Assembly (NCBI RefSeq): GCF_913020055.1
Contig: NZ_CAJWCF010000047.1
Coordinates: 1 to 36,753, forward strand
DNA length: 36,753 nt
Source: an uncultured Paraglaciecola sp.
GTDB lineage: Bacteria > Pseudomonadota > Gammaproteobacteria > Enterobacterales > Alteromonadaceae
Reading direction: 5' to 3'
Shown here: positions 8,836 through 17,622 of the stretch, piece after piece
Position numbering within the stretch: position 1 is the first letter of the stretch
Layout of the letters: every line of letters starts with the position of its first letter
Notes under the pieces: model-generated
What the model was told of the DNA's origin: nothing
Database searches by the model: none
Seen by the model: the letters and a program-made list of their open reading frames with translations, nothing else
Translations under genes and position numbers: made by a program

Positions 8836-8864
8836 TTGACAAGATATTTGAACACCGAAATAGC
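8836..8864 (+). promoter_or_regulatory. Candidate rne promoter
   Basis: A perfect TTGACA (8836-8841) with a 17-base spacer leads to AATAGC (8859-8864), a poor -10. A start near 8872 would give an rne leader of about 245 bases, comparable in scale to the 361-base leader of E. coli rne. The weak -10 keeps confidence low. Confidence 0.35.
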
Positions 8865-8942
8865 CAGACAAGCACTCGTCGTTCGAATACCACTAAGTTT
8901 TAAATTATCAAATTAGTAAGCTAATCATATCGTCTTGTTTAG

Positions 8943-9117
8943 CGCCTATAAAAATATAGGTAAGTGTTTAAAAACGATACATTAATGAATAATGTCACTA
9001 ACACTTAGGCGTAAAAACTTAACCCTTAGTATACAGTCGTGAGGCTGCATTGAATAATTGTCTAATTACAGCGTAGTTCTTTGCTTGTGGTGATCGGTAC
9101 TTTACCGAGCAACAAGA
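8943..9117 (+). ncRNA. Structured rne 5' leader, possible autoregulatory element
   Basis: Several hairpins are readable in series: CCTATA/TATAGG with an AAAA loop (8945-8960); an 8-base stem 8961-8968 with 9000-9007 enclosing a 6-base hairpin (8979-8984 with 8990-8995); a closing CGCCT/AGGCG pair (8943-8947 with 9007-9011) that competes in part with these; a 5-base stem with a GNRA-type GTGA loop (9034-9047); and a start-proximal hairpin TCGGTA/TACCGA (9094-9108) with CTTGT/ACAAG (9084-9088 with 9112-9116) closing just before the ATG. In E. coli the rne leader folds into hairpins sensed by RNase E for feedback control. The stems are seen; equivalence to that element (Rfam rne5) is inference. 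Confidence 0.5.
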
Positions 9118-11928
9118 ATGAAAAGAATGTTAATCAATGCCACTCAGCAAGAAGAATTGCGAGTCGCACTTGTAGATGGTCAAAAATTGTATGACTTGGA
9201 CATAGAAAGTCCAGGACACGAACAGAAAAAAGCCAATATATACAAAGGTACTATTACCCGCGTAGAGCCTAGTTTAGAAGCCGCATTCGTCGATTACGGC
9301 GCTGACCGTCACGGTTTCCTCCCTTTAAAAGAAATTGCCAGAACTTATTTCCCTCAAGGTTATAGATTTGAAGGTCGTCCAAATATCAAAGAAGTGATAA
9401 AGGAAGGCCAAGAAGTCATTGTTCAAATTGACAAAGAAGAACGAGGCCAAAAAGGCGCAGCCTTAACCACGTTCATCAGTCTAGCAGGTAGTTACTTAGT
9501 ACTAATGCCGAACAACCCTCGTGCTGGCGGTATTTCTCGTCGTATTGAAGGCGATGAACGAACTGAATTAAAAGCCGCATTGGATGGCTTAGATTTACCA
9601 GACGGTATGGGCTTAATAGTCAGAACTGCTGGTGTTGGCAAATCAACTGAAGAACTTGCATACGATTTAGATTATTTGGTTTCAGGTTGGAGTCGTATTA
9701 AGGATATGGCTGATTCTCGCCCTGCTCCTTTTCTTATCCACCAAGAAAGTGACGTTGTAGTTAGAGCAATCCGTGACTACCTAAGGCGTGATATAGGTGA
9801 AATCCTTATCGACAGTGCCAGCGTTCATGAAAGAGCTTTAAAGCACGTTGAACAAATGCGTCCAGATTATGTTAATCGCGTAAAACTTTACAGCGGTGAT
9901 GTGCCTTTGTTTAGCCATTATCAGATTGAAAGTCAGATAGAATCAGCTTTCCAACGTGAAGTAAGACTTCCTTCAGGCGGCTCAATAGTTATTGATCCTA
10001 CCGAAGCATTAATTTCAATCGACATTAACTCTGCACGTGCAACTAAAGGTAGCGATATTGAAGAAACAGCCTTCAATACCAACCTTGAAGCAGCAGACGA
10101 AGTAGCCCGTCAATTACGTTTACGTGATGCCGGTGGCTTAGTTGTTATCGACTTTATCGATATGACCCCAGTTCGCCATCAGCGTGAAGTTGAAAACCGC
10201 ATGAAAGATGCAGTTCGAGGCGACAGAGCACGAGTACAACTAGGGCGTATTTCACGTTTTGGTTTGTTAGAAATGTCACGCCAACGTTTACGTCCCTCAT
10301 TAGGTGACTCTGCCAATAACGTGTGTCCAAGATGTAGTGGTCACGGAACCGTTCGTGGCACAGAATCTTTAGCTCTATCGGTTCTTCGTATCATGGAAGA
10401 AGAAAGCATTAAAGATAACACTGGTCAAATTGAAGCTCAGTTACCGGTTAATGTCGCGACCTATTTATTGAACGAAAAACGTAGTTCAGTGCAAAGTGTT
10501 GAAAAACGTCACAGTGTTCAGCTAGTCATTATTCCTAACCCGAACATGGAAACACCGCAATACAGTGTTGCCCGTAGACGCCCAGATGATGCAGTTCAAG
10601 AAATGAGCTACAACTTGCCATTGATTGAGCAAGAAGAAAGCATTACTGATAAAAACGTCGCGCCAGCAATGGCTAAAGAGCAACCTGCTCTGCAAAGCTT
10701 AATTGCTCCAGAACAGAAAACCACTGCACGTTCTAAAGTTAAATCAGAAAGTGTATTAGAAAAAGTCAGTAAGTGGATTTCTGGACTCTTTAAGGCCGAA
10801 GAAAAAGTAGTGCCGAAGAAAAACACCCGCACTCGCAATCAAGGCTCTAATCAACGTCGAAATAAAAACGCTCGTCCTGATAGAAACAAACGTAATAACA
10901 AAAACTTTGATCGTAAAGATGGTGCAGAACAGTCAACTAATCGTAACGAACGCCCTGCTAGAAACGATAAAAATGACCGTCCTGAGCGCAAACCAAGAAA
11001 TGATAACCGTAAACCCCGTCGTGACGACAAATCAGTAGATGCTACACAAGATGCAGCTATGGGCACAAAGAGCAATGCACCTGCTAAGAAAAAAGAGCAA
11101 GTAGCAGAGCGCAGAAAGCGTCGCGATACCAGACGTAGTGTCAGAGTCAACGATGACAATGATGAGAAAAACAATGTAGTTGCTGCTCAAGAAACACAAA
11201 CAGCAGTCGCTAACGAGCCAAAAGTAACAGAAGAAACCAAGGTCAATGCAGCTGCAGAACCCGCTACTGAGACTTCGGAGACCCAAGCGGTTGCCGAAAC
11301 GAACAAAGATGAAGAGTCTACGTCTCGTACTCGCAGTCGTCGTTCTCCAAGACACATTCGCGCGGCTGGTCAAAAACGTCGTAAAGAAGGTGAAGAGAAA
11401 GAAGAAACAGTTAAAACTGACTCTGCTGAAGTCACTCAAGATGAGTTACAGTTTGACGAACCCGTAGCGGCGCCAAAGGTTGAAGCTGAGCCAACAGCAC
11501 CAGCTGCTGAAGAAGCGCCAATACAAGCGCCAATACAAGCGGCGATGGAATTAGCAACAGAGACTGCTCCGGTAGTTGAGAAAGCTGAACCGGCGGCACA
11601 ACCTTCTAGTACAGAAGAAAGCAAAGTGGTAGCCACTGAACCTGAAAAAGAAGAGACTGCTAAGCCTGTTAAAAAAGCCCCAGCCAAGAAAACGGCAAAA
11701 AAGGCCACTTCTTTGAAAGTGGCAGCTAAACCAGTCAAAAAAGAATCAGTGTCAGCGCCTATGGCCCGACCTGCTTCTATTGATGAAGCCTTTGTTGAAG
11801 TTAAAATTGGCTCTATTGACGACGCTGCAAGACCAGAAGTTAAACGCTCTGGTAAGTCTGCTGCGTTTTTGAGCTCATCAAATGCCGCTACAGCACCAGC
11901 AACTCGCCCTGGTTCGCAAAGCGAATAA
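9118..11928 (+). CDS. rne: Ribonuclease E (Rne)
   Basis: RNase E is the membrane-bound endonuclease that starts most mRNA decay and processes rRNA and tRNA, and it scaffolds the degradosome. The N-terminal half (about 1-510) is nearly E. coli-like from [13 protein letters not shown]: an S1 RNA-binding domain (about 35-120), active-site D302 ([11 protein letters not shown]) and D345 ([10 protein letters not shown]), and the zinc-link C403/C406 (CPRCSGHG). Residues 545-560 ([16 protein letters not shown]) form an amphipathic helix like the E. coli membrane anchor. The remaining tail is disordered: Arg/Asn/Asp-rich (about 570-690), then Ala/Glu and AKKTAKKA stretches. It ends [15 protein letters not shown], resembling the E. 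coli PNPase-binding end. At 936 residues it is shorter than the E. coli protein (1061). The start has no clear Shine-Dalgarno and sits in a hairpin. Confidence 0.97.
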   Translation: MKRMLINATQQEELRVALVDGQKLYDLDIESPGHEQKKANIYKGTITRVEPSLEAAFVDYGADRHGFLPLKEIARTYFPQGYRFEGRPNIKEVIKEGQEVIVQIDKEERGQKGAALTTFISLAGSYLVLMPNNPRAGGISRRIEGDERTELKAALDGLDLPDGMGLIVRTAGVGKSTEELAYDLDYLVSGWSRIKDMADSRPAPFLIHQESDVVVRAIRDYLRRDIGEILIDSASVHERALKHVEQMRPDYVNRVKLYSGDVPLFSHYQIESQIESAFQREVRLPSGGSIVIDPTEALISIDINSARATKGSDIEETAFNTNLEAADEVARQLRLRDAGGLVVIDFIDMTPVRHQREVENRMKDAVRGDRARVQLGRISRFGLLEMSRQRLRPSLGDSANNVCPRCSGHGTVRGTESLALSVLRIMEEESIKDNTGQIEAQLPVNVATYLLNEKRSSVQSVEKRHSVQLVIIPNPNMETPQYSVARRRPDDAVQEMSYNLPLIEQEESITDKNVAPAMAKEQPALQSLIAPEQKTTARSKVKSESVLEKVSKWISGLFKAEEKVVPKKNTRTRNQGSNQRRNKNARPDRNKRNNKNFDRKDGAEQSTNRNERPARNDKNDRPERKPRNDNRKPRRDDKSVDATQDAAMGTKSNAPAKKKEQVAERRKRRDTRRSVRVNDDNDEKNNVVAAQETQTAVANEPKVTEETKVNAAAEPATETSETQAVAETNKDEESTSRTRSRRSPRHIRAAGQKRRKEGEEKEETVKTDSAEVTQDELQFDEPVAAPKVEAEPTAPAAEEAPIQAPIQAAMELATETAPVVEKAEPAAQPSSTEESKVVATEPEKEETAKPVKKAPAKKTAKKATSLKVAAKPVKKESVSAPMARPASIDEAFVEVKIGSIDDAARPEVKRSGKSAAFLSSSNAATAPATRPGSQSE

Positions 11929-11950
11929 ACTAAATATACGAAGTGTTTAG

Positions 11951-11987
11951 AAAATGCCGCAAGACTTCACGGTCTTGCGGCATTTTT
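11951..11987 (+). terminator. rne intrinsic terminator
   Basis: A 12-base perfect stem (11954-11965 with 11972-11983, six-base loop), extended by A/T pairs, is followed by TTTTT, 23 bases after the rne stop. A textbook strong terminator that separates rne from rhlE. Confidence 0.92.
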
Positions 11988-11988
11988 A

Positions 11989-12017
11989 TTGATAGTCTAA
12001 GTGCTATTATCCATTAT
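11989..12017 (+). promoter_or_regulatory. Candidate rhlE promoter
   Basis: TTGATA (11989-11994), a 17-base spacer and CATTAT (12012-12017) lie directly after the rne terminator. Transcription would begin near 12024, leaving a leader of about 106 bases before rhlE, long enough for the post-transcriptional control often seen for cold-inducible helicase genes (inference). Confidence 0.5.
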
Positions 12018-12129
12018 TTACTGTATCCTCCCGCGACAATTTCTAGCTGCGTAAAATTCAAACTATGTTCTGGCAATGCCTGAGACTTAGTCTGACATCT
12101 AAGCTACTCACCCTATTAGAGAATTATCT

Positions 12130-13455
12130 ATGAGTTTTGCCGACCTAGGCCTTTCACCAAAAATTTTATCCGCTGTAGCCAACAAAGGGTATACCACCCC
12201 ATCACCTATTCAAGCGCAAGCTATTCCAGCTGTATTGCAAGGTAGTGACGTTATGGCGGCGGCACAAACAGGTACAGGTAAAACTGCCGGTTTTACTCTG
12301 CCAATATTGCATTTACTTAGCCAAGGTCAATCAGCCAGGCCTAACCAAGCTCGCGCACTGATACTGACTCCCACTAGAGAGTTGGCGGCACAAATAGCCG
12401 AAAGTGTGCAAACTTATGGTAGAGATCTACCGTTAAAGTCAGCCGTAGTATTTGGTGGCGTGGGAATTAACCCACAAATGCTTAAATTACGTAAAGGCGT
12501 AGACATATTAGTGGCTACTCCCGGTCGTCTACTTGATCTGTACAACCAAAATGCAGTGAAATTTAGCGAGTTAGAAATACTGGTTATGGACGAAGCCGAT
12601 CGCATGTTAGATATGGGTTTTATTCACGACATTAAAAAAATCATTAAATTGTTACCGAAAAAACGCCAAAACTTAATGTTTTCAGCTACGTTTTCAGACG
12701 ACATCCGAAAACTAGCTAAAGGTTTAGTCAATAACCCTGTTGAAGTATCTGTATCGCCAGCAAACACAACTGTCGACTTGGTTGAACAATGGGTTTATCC
12801 AGTAGACAAAAGTCAAAAATCATCGATGCTTACTAGTTTAATTAAAGAAAATGATTGGCAACAAGTACTGGTTTTTAGTCGCACTAAACATGGCGCTAAC
12901 CGCATTGTTAAACAACTTGAAGCGCGAGGTATTTCATCTGCTGCGATTCATGGCAATAAAAGCCAAGGCGCACGTACCAAAGCACTAGCTGACTTTAAAC
13001 AAGGTAAAGTAAGAGCTTTGATCGCCACTGATATAGCTGCCCGCGGATTGGATATTGACCAATTGCCTCAAGTGGTTAATTATGATTTGCCCAGTGTACC
13101 TGAAGATTATGTGCACAGAATTGGCCGAACGGGTCGAGCAGGGGCAACTGGACAAGCCATATCGTTGGTTACTCAGGAAGAATTTAAGCAACTAGTTGAT
13201 ATCGAAATACTGATTAAACAACTTATTCAGCGCAAAATCATTCCAGGCTTTGAACCTACTCAGAAAGTACCTGAGTCCAAATTAGACCAACGGCCGATTA
13301 AAGCGCCAAAACCTAAAAAACCTAAGTCTGATCATAGAGACGGTCAACGATCAGGTGGCCAGCGTTCTGGTGGTAAACCAGCTGGCGATAGTCGTTCAAA
13401 CAGTCGTGGTGGTAGAAGTGGGAATAGAAACAACAATAGTGGCGGCAATCGTTAA
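12130..13455 (+). CDS. rhlE: DEAD-box ATP-dependent RNA helicase (RhlE)
   Basis: An RhlE-type RNA helicase that unwinds short RNA duplexes in ribosome assembly and mRNA turnover. Two RecA-like domains carry the full motif set: Q motif (GYTTPSPIQ), motif I AQTGTGKT (45-52), PTREL, DEAD at 154-157, SAT at 185-187, and motif [12 protein letters not shown]. The C-terminus after about 385 is a basic, low-complexity Gly/Arg/Ser/Asn tail (repeated RSGG and SRGG), typical of RhlE and used for extra RNA binding. The 441 residues are within the usual range. It follows rne but has its own terminator and promoter, so linkage with rne may be functional rather than transcriptional. Confidence 0.93.
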   Translation: MSFADLGLSPKILSAVANKGYTTPSPIQAQAIPAVLQGSDVMAAAQTGTGKTAGFTLPILHLLSQGQSARPNQARALILTPTRELAAQIAESVQTYGRDLPLKSAVVFGGVGINPQMLKLRKGVDILVATPGRLLDLYNQNAVKFSELEILVMDEADRMLDMGFIHDIKKIIKLLPKKRQNLMFSATFSDDIRKLAKGLVNNPVEVSVSPANTTVDLVEQWVYPVDKSQKSSMLTSLIKENDWQQVLVFSRTKHGANRIVKQLEARGISSAAIHGNKSQGARTKALADFKQGKVRALIATDIAARGLDIDQLPQVVNYDLPSVPEDYVHRIGRTGRAGATGQAISLVTQEEFKQLVDIEILIKQLIQRKIIPGFEPTQKVPESKLDQRPIKAPKPKKPKSDHRDGQRSGGQRSGGKPAGDSRSNSRGGRSGNRNNNSGGNR

Positions 13456-13470
13456 GGTTTAAAGACACTC

Positions 13471-13509
13471 ATAAAGCCAGTACACATCACAGATGATGAC
13501 TGGCTTTAT
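13471..13509. terminator. Possible bidirectional terminator between rhlE and yaiI
   Basis: ATAAAGCCAGT (13471-13481) pairs perfectly over 11 bases with ACTGGCTTTAT (13499-13509), with a 17-base loop, between the convergent rhlE and yaiI genes. The T-tracts are short in both directions, so efficiency is uncertain. Confidence 0.6.
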
Positions 13510-13546
13510 CACTCCCCCCTTGTTTAAAGCAACATAACAACAAACA

Positions 13547-13993
13547 CTAAGTATTTGCAGTCAGGATCCTGTCTAGGTGATTTGCAAAGTTTTGCCTATC
13601 ACTTTGATTTAATGGCGGCGGCCCCCCCGACTGTTCACCGCTGGCACGCATAGTGTCCATAAAATCACGAATATTAAGTCGCGCTCGGATGTTTTCAGTA
13701 GTAAACAATTCGCCTCTTGAACTCAATACTTGGCCACCTTTTTCAATGACTTCAGCGGCTAAGGGAATATCACTGGTGATCACCAAATCATTAGGCTCAA
13801 CTAATCGGACTATTTCGTCATCTGCCACATCAAACCCTGCACTGACTTGCATTGAGCGAATAAATTTTGATGGCGGTGTGCGAATGTATTGATTAGCCAC
13901 AAATATCGTCTCAACTTTTTTACGCTCTGCAGCACGAAATAAAATGTCCTTTATCACCACTGGACATGCATCTGCATCGACCCAAATTTTCAA
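13547..13993 (-). CDS. yaiI: YaiI/YqxD family protein (UPF0178, DUF188)
   Basis: A 148-residue member of the UPF0178/DUF188 family, a PIN-like fold whose activity is unproven. The family signature is clear: [20 protein letters not shown] at the N-terminus, [13 protein letters not shown] in the middle, and [20 protein letters not shown] at the end. The start is TTG at 13993; no in-frame ATG lies near, and the TTG restores the conserved [11 protein letters not shown] start. Only 13 bases separate it from the sigma-operon gene upstream, so it may be co-transcribed with it. No role in that operon is suggested by the sequence. Confidence 0.88.
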   Translation of the reverse strand: MKIWVDADACPVVIKDILFRAAERKKVETIFVANQYIRTPPSKFIRSMQVSAGFDVADDEIVRLVEPNDLVITSDIPLAAEVIEKGGQVLSSRGELFTTENIRARLNIRDFMDTMRASGEQSGGPPPLNQSDRQNFANHLDRILTANT

Positions 13994-14006
13994 TGTAATA
14001 CTCTCT

Positions 14007-14861
14007 TTAATTATCTGTAACGGCTTCAGTGCCGAATGATGTTAATTGTTGTACCTGTTTTTCAGTCAGCACATTCAAAAACGTTTCCGTTATTTTAAAG
14101 TCTGCATGACTACTTTGATACGCAACTAAATGTCCAAACAAGGTTTGTTGCATCTTGTTAATCTTAGTTGTATCCGATTTTTGTTCTGAGTTATTTTTTA
14201 TGCTCAGTTCTTGTTTTAATAATTCTGCCAGTTTTGACATCTCAAACAATGACATTGCAGATGTTTTTGCTGAATCGTCTTCGAACATTGAGCTATCTAA
14301 CATCTGCTCTTTTAACTCTTTAGCTGAGGAACTGATTGATGCTCTCTTGCTAACGACATCTGAGTAATTTTTATTTAACTGCTCCTCTACTTGTTGATTA
14401 GAAGTGGTAACTTGCATCGCTTGAAAGGATGGTCTAACCAAGCTCTCCTCTGTTTCTGGTTCAAGCATATTCATGTCTGGGGTTTGTTGTATAACGGGTT
14501 CATTCAATAAATCCACATCATTTGAAGCAACATGGGTAGGGTTGATAAAATATTCTCTTTGGGTAATAAATAAAACACTCAAAAGCCCTACAGAAGCCAC
14601 TAATGAAATCGGCCATTGCCAAGACTTTTTGTCTCTGCTTGGTGTTTTTTGAATACCAGTGGGCTGCTGTTCAGGTAGTGGATCTTTAATTAATGCACTA
14701 GGATTGTCTAGAAGTTGTTGTTCAGCCATCGCCATGATTTTAACGTCAACCTGCGCGTTAGGCACTTCAGTATGATGTTGTTTATTGTTCTGATACAGCT
14801 CGCTGATTGCTTTTTCATGGGCTAATAGTTCAAATGATTCATTTTTATCATTATTGCTCAC
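14007..14861 (-). CDS. Single-pass membrane protein, probable anti-sigma factor
   Basis: No certain family. The 284 residues comprise a cytoplasmic N-terminal part (1 to about 80) with a [17 protein letters not shown] stretch, reminiscent of the 'PPxxLDxxILAxA' segment of many anti-sigma proteins, a single hydrophobic helix (about 85-102, [16 protein letters not shown]), and a polar, Ser/Gln/Glu-rich periplasmic part. It has no zinc-binding HxxxCxxC motif; in fact no cysteine is seen. The GTG start overlaps the sigma gene stop as GTGA and has a strong GGGGAGGG ribosome site seven bases upstream, inside the sigma gene. Position and topology point to an anti-sigma factor holding the ECF sigma at the membrane; this is inference. 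Confidence 0.7.
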   Translation of the reverse strand: MSNNDKNESFELLAHEKAISELYQNNKQHHTEVPNAQVDVKIMAMAEQQLLDNPSALIKDPLPEQQPTGIQKTPSRDKKSWQWPISLVASVGLLSVLFITQREYFINPTHVASNDVDLLNEPVIQQTPDMNMLEPETEESLVRPSFQAMQVTTSNQQVEEQLNKNYSDVVSKRASISSSAKELKEQMLDSSMFEDDSAKTSAMSLFEMSKLAELLKQELSIKNNSEQKSDTTKINKMQQTLFGHLVAYQSSHADFKITETFLNVLTEKQVQQLTSFGTEAVTDN

Positions 14862-15514
14862 GCTACAGCCCTCCCCGTCTTAACGTGTATACATTGGCGT
14901 AGATTTTCATAGGCATAACGCAATCGGCTTTTACTGGCTTCAAAGCTGGTATTTAGCACCAAAGCAATTTCTTTAACCGACAACCCAGCTTCTTCTTTTA
15001 ACAAAAAACTGTCTTTTTGTACCTGAGGTAATTGGCCTATACATTGTTTTAAAGCGTCACCGACTCTGGAACTAATCAATTCACTTTCTGATTCATTACC
15101 CATTTTTTGAACTTCAAATGTATCTTGCCCCTCAGCGACTTCAGAATCATGATTGACTACTACTTTATTAACCACAGACAAATGACGAACATGATCCACT
15201 AATTTATTGTGAGCTAAGGTATATAACCAAGTGGTAAATTTGGCCGTTGGTTTGTAGTGTTTCGCTTGCACTACCACCTTGCTCCATATTTCCTGATACA
15301 AATCTTCAGCCAAACCTGTATCGGAAATATGTCGCATAAAATAGCGATACAAGCCACCTTTGTGCCTGTTATATAAAGTTTCAAACGCCACCAAATCACC
15401 AGCAACATATTGCTGTATAAGGTTTACGTCGGTTTGATGTAGATAATCTGCAGAGTCAGTAAGAGATTCCACTGACTCTGAATTATTCGCCTTAGAATTC
15501 ACCAATGATTTCAA
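14858..15514 (-). CDS. ECF-family RNA polymerase sigma factor
   Basis: A 218-residue alternative sigma factor of the extracytoplasmic function type, directing RNA polymerase to a special promoter set. Region 2 is visible at about 38-105 (FETLYNRHKGGLYRYF, DLYQEIWSKV, FTTWLYTLAHNKLVDHVR) and region 4 at about 160-210 (LPQVQKDSFLLKEEAGLSVKEIA, a helix-turn-helix). There is no region 3. The open start is TTG overlapping the VWA gene stop, without a clear Shine-Dalgarno, so the true start may be slightly inside; about 25 N-terminal residues are poorly conserved in kind. It lies between a VWA lipoprotein gene and a probable anti-sigma gene, with 4-base overlaps on both sides. Confidence 0.92.
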   Translation of the reverse strand: MKSLVNSKANNSESVESLTDSADYLHQTDVNLIQQYVAGDLVAFETLYNRHKGGLYRYFMRHISDTGLAEDLYQEIWSKVVVQAKHYKPTAKFTTWLYTLAHNKLVDHVRHLSVVNKVVVNHDSEVAEGQDTFEVQKMGNESESELISSRVGDALKQCIGQLPQVQKDSFLLKEEAGLSVKEIALVLNTSFEASKSRLRYAYENLRQCIHVKTGRAVA

Positions 15515-17328
15515 TGCTTAGTCAACAAAGTGGGGTTGGACTCAATAGTGCGGGTAAATCCTTGGGGATTCAATTCTACAGAGCTTAATTTTTCCTTTGA
15601 CTGTTTAGGATTATTGACCTGTAACGTGGCGCTACTGCGAACCAAGTTGATAAACTCTGCTCGATAACCAAACTCGTCTTTGCCCTTAGCACCAAGTGCC
15701 ATATCGATAATTTGTTGATAACTCATGCCTTGCCAATAGTGACTCTTCTTTAATAAGTGAGCAAAACCTACTACGCTACTGGCAAACCTAAAATCATCAG
15801 ATTGTTGCTCAAAACCAGTTATTTGCTTGGTTAATACCGCTTGGGTAATTAATTGACTTTTTTCGCTAGTGACAGGTTTGTAACGTAATTTAACCAAGGC
15901 TAACTCATCAGCAAATTGGCTGGATTGTGGTTTATCGATGTTTTGACCTGTTGCCTGCTGATAACGTAATGGATCTAAATAATGGTTGTTAGATTTATTC
16001 AGAGTTAACTCATACAAAGCAGTAACAGTATGACCCGCGCCAATTTCACCCGCATCCACCTTATCATTGTTAAAGTCCTCTCTGTTCAATACACGATTCT
16101 CATAACCTAACAACCTGTATTCGGCCACCAAATCAGGATTAAACTCCACTTGAATTTTAACATCTTTGGCAATGGTTAGCAGTGTGGCGTTCATTTCATC
16201 TACTAATACTTTTCGGGCTTCATGGATAGTATCAATGTACGCATAATTACCATTACCCGCGTCGGCTAATTGTTCCATAAGATAGTCGTTGTAGTTACCT
16301 TGACCAAAACCTAATGTGGTTAAGGCAATGCCTTTTTGACGTTTACGTTTTATCAACTCGATTAACTGCTCATGATTAGTCAAGCCCACATTAAAATCAC
16401 CATCTGTGGCTAAGATCACGCGATTTATCCCACCTTTAATAAAGGCCTGTTCTGCCATATTATAAGCCAATTCAATACCGGCTTGTCCATTGGTTGAGCC
16501 ACCAGCCGACAAAGTGGTTAATGCCTGTTTGATTTTGGCTTTTTGATTGCCTCTGGTAGGCTCCAGCACAACACCTGATGCACCTGCATATACCACAATT
16601 GAGACACTGTCTTGCTCGCTTAACTGTGCAGTCAACAACGTCAGTGAACGGGTTAACAAGGGCAATTTGTTTGGCTGATTCATAGAACCCGACACATCCA
16701 ATAAAAACACTAAATTTCGTCCTGTAAATTTTGTCACATCTGGGCTAAAACCTTTTAGGCCAATACGCATAATGTGCCTTTCTTCTGCCCAAGGTGAAGT
16801 AGATATTGCGGTATCGATACTAAAAGGCGTATCAGATCCCGTATTACCTTGCTTAGGGTAGTTGTAGTCAAAATAATTAATAAACTCTTCTACTCTTATG
16901 GCATCTGCTGGAGGAAGGGTGCCCTGAGTGATCATTCTACGAATATTTGTGTAACTGCCTGTGTCTACATCGATTGAGAAGGTTGAAACAGGATTTTGTA
17001 ACACTGAATTGACCCCATTTTCGTTATAGTGTTGGTAGTTTTCAGTATTCTCTACAGGGGGCCTCACTACTCTGAAACGTTGCTGAGGATTAAATGACAT
17101 AGAGCTTTTAGCCAAAACCTGTTGGTCAGCCATTGACTCTCTTGCCAAATCAATCTCTATAGCCTGACTCACTACAACCGCTGGTTTTACTGGTTCTTCT
17201 GACTCCTTAGCTGCTTTGTTCTCATTAGTGCCTGAACTACAAGCCACCGTCATTGTTAACAAAGTGCCACTTATTAGAAACCTTTTGAAGGTGGATATAT
17301 CGGTATTATGTATCTTCATATTTTTCAT
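15511..17328 (-). CDS. VWA-domain lipoprotein of the YfbK type
   Basis: A 605-residue envelope protein with a von Willebrand factor A domain, related to E. coli YfbK. A short hydrophobic N-terminus ends in VAC|SSG (C30), a likely lipoprotein signal although the -3 residue is Thr rather than Leu. A conserved domain precedes the VWA fold (NPVSTFSIDVDTGSYTNIRR, about 112-131). The metal-site motif DVSGS is at 211-215, with ATDGDFNVG further on. The C-terminal part (about 430-590) matches the YfbK C-terminal region. VWA domains bind protein partners through a divalent metal. It is the first gene of the operon with the ECF sigma factor, so it may sense or carry out an envelope response under that sigma (inference). 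YfbK itself has no firm function. Confidence 0.87.
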   Translation of the reverse strand: MKNMKIHNTDISTFKRFLISGTLLTMTVACSSGTNENKAAKESEEPVKPAVVVSQAIEIDLARESMADQQVLAKSSMSFNPQQRFRVVRPPVENTENYQHYNENGVNSVLQNPVSTFSIDVDTGSYTNIRRMITQGTLPPADAIRVEEFINYFDYNYPKQGNTGSDTPFSIDTAISTSPWAEERHIMRIGLKGFSPDVTKFTGRNLVFLLDVSGSMNQPNKLPLLTRSLTLLTAQLSEQDSVSIVVYAGASGVVLEPTRGNQKAKIKQALTTLSAGGSTNGQAGIELAYNMAEQAFIKGGINRVILATDGDFNVGLTNHEQLIELIKRKRQKGIALTTLGFGQGNYNDYLMEQLADAGNGNYAYIDTIHEARKVLVDEMNATLLTIAKDVKIQVEFNPDLVAEYRLLGYENRVLNREDFNNDKVDAGEIGAGHTVTALYELTLNKSNNHYLDPLRYQQATGQNIDKPQSSQFADELALVKLRYKPVTSEKSQLITQAVLTKQITGFEQQSDDFRFASSVVGFAHLLKKSHYWQGMSYQQIIDMALGAKGKDEFGYRAEFINLVRSSATLQVNNPKQSKEKLSSVELNPQGFTRTIESNPTLLTKH

Positions 17329-17622
17329 AATTTCACTCTCTGGTTAACTGATTACTAACTGTTGTGTTTGCCTTACCAACGGATCAGTTAACTAAAAGGG
17401 TTATTTATTTTTATCACTGTGGAGTTAATCATTTAAACCAACAAATGGTGAATATCACTAATGGTTACAATTTCAAACTCGCTATATATTCACATCATTC
17501 TACTATCTGCTTGTTTTACTTGAGTTTTATTGAATTGGCATAGTCGATGCAAAGTACAAGCTAATCAAAGCAGATATGCATATTCACTATTAACTTCACA
17601 TTAGCTTTTCAGGGAACCCAAA
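17329..17622. other. Divergent regulatory region, VWA operon and RND operon
   Basis: This 294-base AT-rich gap separates the minus-strand VWA/sigma operon from the plus-strand RND operon. Apart from the inverted repeat near its left end I could not find a convincing sigma70 pair for the RND side. A GGGA ribosome site (about 17611-17615) precedes the adaptor ATG. Confidence 0.6.
17343..17392 (-). promoter_or_regulatory. 10-base inverted repeat upstream of the VWA/sigma operon
   Basis: GTTAACTGAT (17343-17352) and ATCAGTTAAC (17383-17392) form a perfect inverted repeat with a 30-base spacing, just upstream of the VWA start. Read on the minus strand the distal arm lies between AACCC (an ECF-like -35) and CGTTGG (a possible -10), so it may be part of a sigma-autoregulated promoter or an operator; if transcription starts further upstream it would be a leader hairpin. 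The repeat is seen; its role is a guess. Confidence 0.4.

Larger units (their letters stand above)
8514..9117. other. 604-base rluC-rne intergenic region
   Basis: This long non-coding stretch lies between divergent rluC and rne. From left to right it holds the rluC -10 candidate, an imperfectly spaced inverted repeat (CTGTGAA at 8732-8738 with TTCACAG at 8750-8756), a perfect TTGACA at 8836-8841 that may be an rne -35, and a run of hairpins from 8943 to the rne start. A 33-codon plus-strand ORF at 8595-8696 has no ribosome site and no recognisable family, so it is not called. AT-rich, with no tRNA or repeat element seen. Confidence 0.7.

Noticed and set aside
8985-9008. An eight-codon upstream ORF (MNNVTNT) inside the rne leader
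   Set aside because: It has no Shine-Dalgarno and its bases are explained by the hairpin stems; not convincing as a leader peptide.
10851-11738. Several long minus-strand ORFs within the rne tail
   Set aside because: They mirror the low-complexity coding strand, yield Ser/Leu/Phe-rich nonsense proteins and lack start signals.
9118-11928. rne gene as RNase G
   Set aside because: The long C-terminal scaffold with membrane helix and PNPase-like end identifies RNase E; RNase G lacks this half.
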